Of a DNA stretch of 8,986 bases, positions 6,795 through 8,986 are shown piece after piece (positions within the stretch are counted from its first letter, which is position 1; each line of letters opens with the position of its first letter). The stretch is from assembly GCA_002309235.1 (NCBI GenBank), contig DBXA01000142.1, positions 1-8,986 of the forward strand, given 5' to 3'. The stretch comes from Christensenella sp. UBA1224 (GTDB lineage: Bacteria > Bacillota > Clostridia > Christensenellales > Aristaeellaceae). The translations under genes and the position numbers were made by a program. The notes beneath the pieces were generated by a model. It was not told where the DNA came from and did no database searches. It saw nothing but the letters and a program-made list of their open reading frames with translations.

Positions 6795-6823
6795 ATTATA
6801 AACGGGGCTGTCCGAATTTAGAA
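6795..6823 (-). promoter_or_regulatory. Likely promoter of the five-gene xpaC-telA-lemA-TPM operon
   Basis: The minus strand has a perfect -10 box TATAAT (6800-6795), placed about 55 bases before the xpaC ATG. At 17-base spacing the -35 position is TTCTAA (6823-6818), only a three-of-six match, so the promoter may be weak, activator-dependent or read by an alternative sigma factor. CAGCCC/GGGCTG arms (6810-6805 and 6774-6769 on the minus strand) flank the -10 box and start region, which could be an operator or chance. Confidence 0.55.
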
Positions 6824-6888
6824 TATCTTTCCGCCGAAAGGCGCATCCGGATGACCGAACTGTCGCAAAACGCGCCTGTGGGCAGATA

Positions 6889-7917
6889 TTACAGCTGCAG
6901 GGCCGCAAGGCCCACCTTCCTGCGCACCTTGCCAAGGGTCTTCCTGGAGATATAGGATGCCTTTTCGGCCCCCTCCGTCATGACCTTCTGGAGATACGCC
7001 TTATCGGTGATGATCTGGTTATAGCGCTCCTGTATGGGCGTCAGGGCCTCGATGACGGATTCCGCCACGGCGTCCTTGAACCTGCCGTAGCCGCTCGTCC
7101 CGTAAACGGATGTGATCTCCTCCAGGGACATGCCGGAAAGCACGGAGAGTATGCTCATCAGGTTTGATATGCCGGGCTTGTTCTCCGGATCGAACCTTAC
7201 GTCTGCCTCGGAATCCGTGACCGCCCTCTTGATCTTGCGGCGAATGGTATCCTTGTCATCCAGCATGGCGATATAGGTCTCCTCTGGGTCGGACTTGCTC
7301 ATCTTCTTTGTAGGCTCCTGCAGGCTCATGACGCGGGCGCCGACCTTCTGGAAGAATCCGTCCGGTACTACGAAGACATCTCCGTATACGGCGTTGAAGC
7401 GCTGGGCGATATCGCGCGCCAGCTCCAGATGCTGCTTCTGGTCTGCGCCGATGGGCACGAGATCCGTCTGGTAGAGCAGTATGTCCGCCGCCATCAGCAC
7501 GGGATAGGTGAAAAGCCCCGCGTTGATGTTGTCGGCGTGCTTGGCGGATTTATCCTTGAACTGCGTCATGCGGTTGAGCTCACCCATGTAGGTGAAGCAG
7601 TCAAGTATCCAGCCGAGCTCCGCGTGCCCGGAGACATGGCTCTGGAAGTAGATGAGCGTCTTTTCCGGGTCGAGCCCTACGGCGAGATACAGGCTCATCA
7701 TCTTAAGGCAGGCCTTGCGGAGGGCCGCCGGGTCCTGCCGCACGGTGATGGCGTGCATATCGACTACGGAGTACACGCAGTCGTATTCCTGCTGCAGTAT
7801 CGGGAAATTGCGCAGGGCGCCGATATAATTTCCCAGCGTGAGCGTACCTGTCGGCTGTATGCCGGAAAACACGCGCTTGCGCTTTTCGACATCTGTGGTC
7901 CTGGTATCGTTTTCCAT
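6889..7917 (-). CDS. trpS: Tryptophanyl-tRNA synthetase
   Basis: Class I aminoacyl-tRNA synthetase that charges tRNA-Trp in the cytoplasm. Its 342 residues fit a bacterial TrpRS. Visible landmarks: FSGIQPTGTLTLGNYIGA (17-34) with the HIGH-type nucleotide-binding motif, VVDMHAIT (51-58), a YPVLMAADILLY segment (138-149) in the tryptophan pocket region, GADQKQHLELARDIA (157-171), and the KKMSKSDP loop (204-211). The C-terminal tRNA-binding helices are intact to the stop. The ATG sits 3 bases after the stop of the 90-residue gene with GAGG about 9 bases upstream. The first ~14 residues, before the conserved core, are polar and variable. No T-box leader is visible directly before it, since the gene is embedded in an operon; any such leader would have to lie upstream of this window. 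No convincing terminator follows it. Confidence 0.97.
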   Translation of the reverse strand: MENDTRTTDVEKRKRVFSGIQPTGTLTLGNYIGALRNFPILQQEYDCVYSVVDMHAITVRQDPAALRKACLKMMSLYLAVGLDPEKTLIYFQSHVSGHAELGWILDCFTYMGELNRMTQFKDKSAKHADNINAGLFTYPVLMAADILLYQTDLVPIGADQKQHLELARDIAQRFNAVYGDVFVVPDGFFQKVGARVMSLQEPTKKMSKSDPEETYIAMLDDKDTIRRKIKRAVTDSEADVRFDPENKPGISNLMSILSVLSGMSLEEITSVYGTSGYGRFKDAVAESVIEALTPIQERYNQIITDKAYLQKVMTEGAEKASYISRKTLGKVRRKVGLAALQL

Positions 7918-7920
7918 CTG

Positions 7921-8193
7921 TTATCGCCTCACATTTTGTTTATTCGTCTTTACGGTTTTGACCGGTGCTTTCCCTCCGGCCGGTGCCCTGCTGCCCGTGC
8001 GCCTTTTTACGGGCGGCTTTGCTCGCAGCATGACGCCACTGGCTATGGAGCAAAGGCATAAGAGCCCTATCAGCCTCTTTGTATGCCCGTTGTCTATGAA
8101 CTGCATGGCGCTGTTCACGCTGTCTATGATGAGGAGCACCAGCAGCATGCCTGCGAATATGATATCCATGTGGGAGATGAGCTTTCTGATCAT
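7921..8193 (-). CDS. Small two-helix membrane protein with a basic C-terminal tail, function unknown
   Basis: Protein of 90 residues that I do not recognise. Two hydrophobic segments are seen at ~10-26 (DIIFAGMLLVLLII core) and ~40-56 (RLIGLLCLCSIASGVML). They are followed by a tail of ~33 residues rich in Lys, Arg, Pro, Gly and Ala, with no acidic residue after position ~36. By the positive-inside rule the tail should be cytoplasmic, and both ends probably face inside. The start overlaps the glycosidase stop by 4 bases (ATGA) and has GGAGGA about 7 bases upstream. trpS starts 3 bases after its stop. The tight coupling on both sides supports a real gene. The tail resembles linkers that bind acidic surfaces, but nothing specific can be claimed. 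Confidence 0.72.
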   Translation of the reverse strand: MIRKLISHMDIIFAGMLLVLLIIDSVNSAMQFIDNGHTKRLIGLLCLCSIASGVMLRAKPPVKRRTGSRAPAGGKAPVKTVKTNKQNVRR

Positions 8194-8986
8194 TCCGCTT
8201 CCTCCGCAATGAATATGATATCGGTCACCGAACGCCCGCCTCCGGAGGGGACGGATATGATGCTGTCCCCGTAGATCATACAGGCGGAATCCCCGCCGTC
8301 GAGGTTATAGGCGGCTTTGCAGCCGAAGGCCTCGAAGATGGCGGCAAACTCCTCCAGCGTGGCACCGTGGGAGCGCTCGTTCCTGCCGTCCACGACCACG
8401 AATATGTAATGGCCCGGCTCGTAGTAGCCTATGCCGCAGCGCGGGTTGCGGCCGGCGACCTCGCTGTCGAAGCTTTTCAGCGCCTTGCCCTGGCCATCCA
8501 GCAGCGCCGGGCCGAAGGACCAGCCCTGCCACATGCCTTTTTCCACGGCGGTCTTTCCGTCAAAGCTGTCTGCGCCGCAGGTCTCCATGGTGCCGTCCCG
8601 GTAGATCACGCATACATCCTTGAAGGCGGATGTGCGGTATATCTCCCCGTTGCGCACCACAAGGCCCTTGTCCCTGGCGCCGTAGTAATCGCCGCTGACG
8701 GCGAGGACGGCGCCGTGCTCCGTCGCGAGCTTCAGCGGGGGATAGCGGTATCCCTTGCCGTAGGTATCCCGCGCGAAGGCCGTCTGCAGGTCCTCTATGT
8801 TCCGTACGTATACATCCGCCGCGTGTATCACCGCGCCGCCCCGCTCTATGGTGCGTATGCGGATGAAGGCATGATCCGAAACATAGCGCTTTTCCCCATC
8901 CGGTATCTCGGCATGGCTCGCCTTTGCGCTTTCGAACAGGGGCGTGAAATCCCCCGGGGCGTACACGTTCTCCTCCTGCGGGGCAG
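8190..8986 (-). CDS. Phosphodiester glycosidase family (NAGPA-type) protein, probably 5'-truncated by the window edge
   Basis: Matches the phosphodiester glycosidase domain named after mammalian uncovering enzyme (N-acetylglucosamine-1-phosphodiester alpha-N-acetylglucosaminidase). Numbered from an internal GTG at 8966, the landmarks are the ADVYVRNIEDLQTAFARDTYG block (50-70), SGDYYGARDKGLVVRNGEIYR (91-111), NPRCGIGYY (174-182), VVDGRNERSHGATLEEFA (191-208) and NLDGGDSACMIY (221-232). Bacterial members are usually exported and act on sugar-phosphodiesters or surface glycans, but substrates are mostly unknown. The reading frame stays open from the GTG to base 8986. Members normally begin with a signal peptide or anchor, which is missing here, so the true start is probably outside. 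A GTG start cannot be excluded, since AGGAGG lies 5 bases before it. It overlaps the next gene by 4 bases. Confidence 0.9.
   Translation of the reverse strand, partial: APQEENVYAPGDFTPLFESAKASHAEIPDGEKRYVSDHAFIRIRTIERGGAVIHAADVYVRNIEDLQTAFARDTYGKGYRYPPLKLATEHGAVLAVSGDYYGARDKGLVVRNGEIYRTSAFKDVCVIYRDGTMETCGADSFDGKTAVEKGMWQGWSFGPALLDGQGKALKSFDSEVAGRNPRCGIGYYEPGHYIFVVVDGRNERSHGATLEEFAAIFEAFGCKAAYNLDGGDSACMIYGDSIISVPSGGGRSVTDIIFIAEEAE

Noticed and set aside
6830..6888. Small palindromes after trpS (CATCCGGATG; CGCC-TTTC-GGCG) as a trpS terminator
   Set aside because: Stems are only 4-5 bp and no T tract follows on the minus strand. They may be chance in GC-rich sequence.
7429..8061. Plus-strand 210-residue open frame
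   Set aside because: It is antisense to trpS and the small membrane gene; trpS is certain from its HIGH-type and KMSKS motifs.

Overview
All supported genes lie on the minus strand, so the window reads right to left. The composition is GC-rich, most genes have strong AGGAGG-type ribosome binding sites and sigma-A-like promoters, and several gene pairs overlap or nearly touch. An XpaC-TelA pair is present. Together these suggest a high-GC member of the Firmicutes (Bacillota), probably a Clostridia-type gut or anaerobic bacterium. This assignment is inference; no rRNA or other taxonomic marker is present except trpS.

Region 1 (8986 to 6889) is a tight transcription unit entering from beyond the right edge. 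It holds a phosphodiester glycosidase (NAGPA-type) gene whose 5' end is probably cut off, a 90-residue two-helix membrane protein overlapping it by 4 bases, and trpS (tryptophanyl-tRNA synthetase) starting 3 bases after the small gene stops.

Region 2 (about 6800 to 2553) is a five-gene operon: XpaC-like membrane protein, TelA-family protein, LemA-family protein, a secreted or membrane TPM-domain protein with a long Ser/Gly/Arg tail, and a small Gly-rich membrane protein. A TATAAT box precedes it and a clear rho-independent terminator follows it. XpaC/TelA overlap by 4 bases and TelA/LemA are 1 base apart. The last two proteins share a helix-VTG-RP-FFRP-glycine-tail layout and almost the same C-terminal end, so the small protein looks like a TPM-less copy of the back half of its neighbour. 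I infer an envelope-stress or membrane-maintenance module built from three known protein pairs plus this extra tail protein. It is the most interesting part of the window.

Region 3 (2547 to 108) holds one large gene with its own near-consensus promoter (TTGACT-17-TATACT). It encodes an alpha-galactosidase-like (GH36/GH27-type) glycoside hydrolase of about 790 residues without a signal peptide. The last 107 bases may contain the start of another gene, but this is weak.
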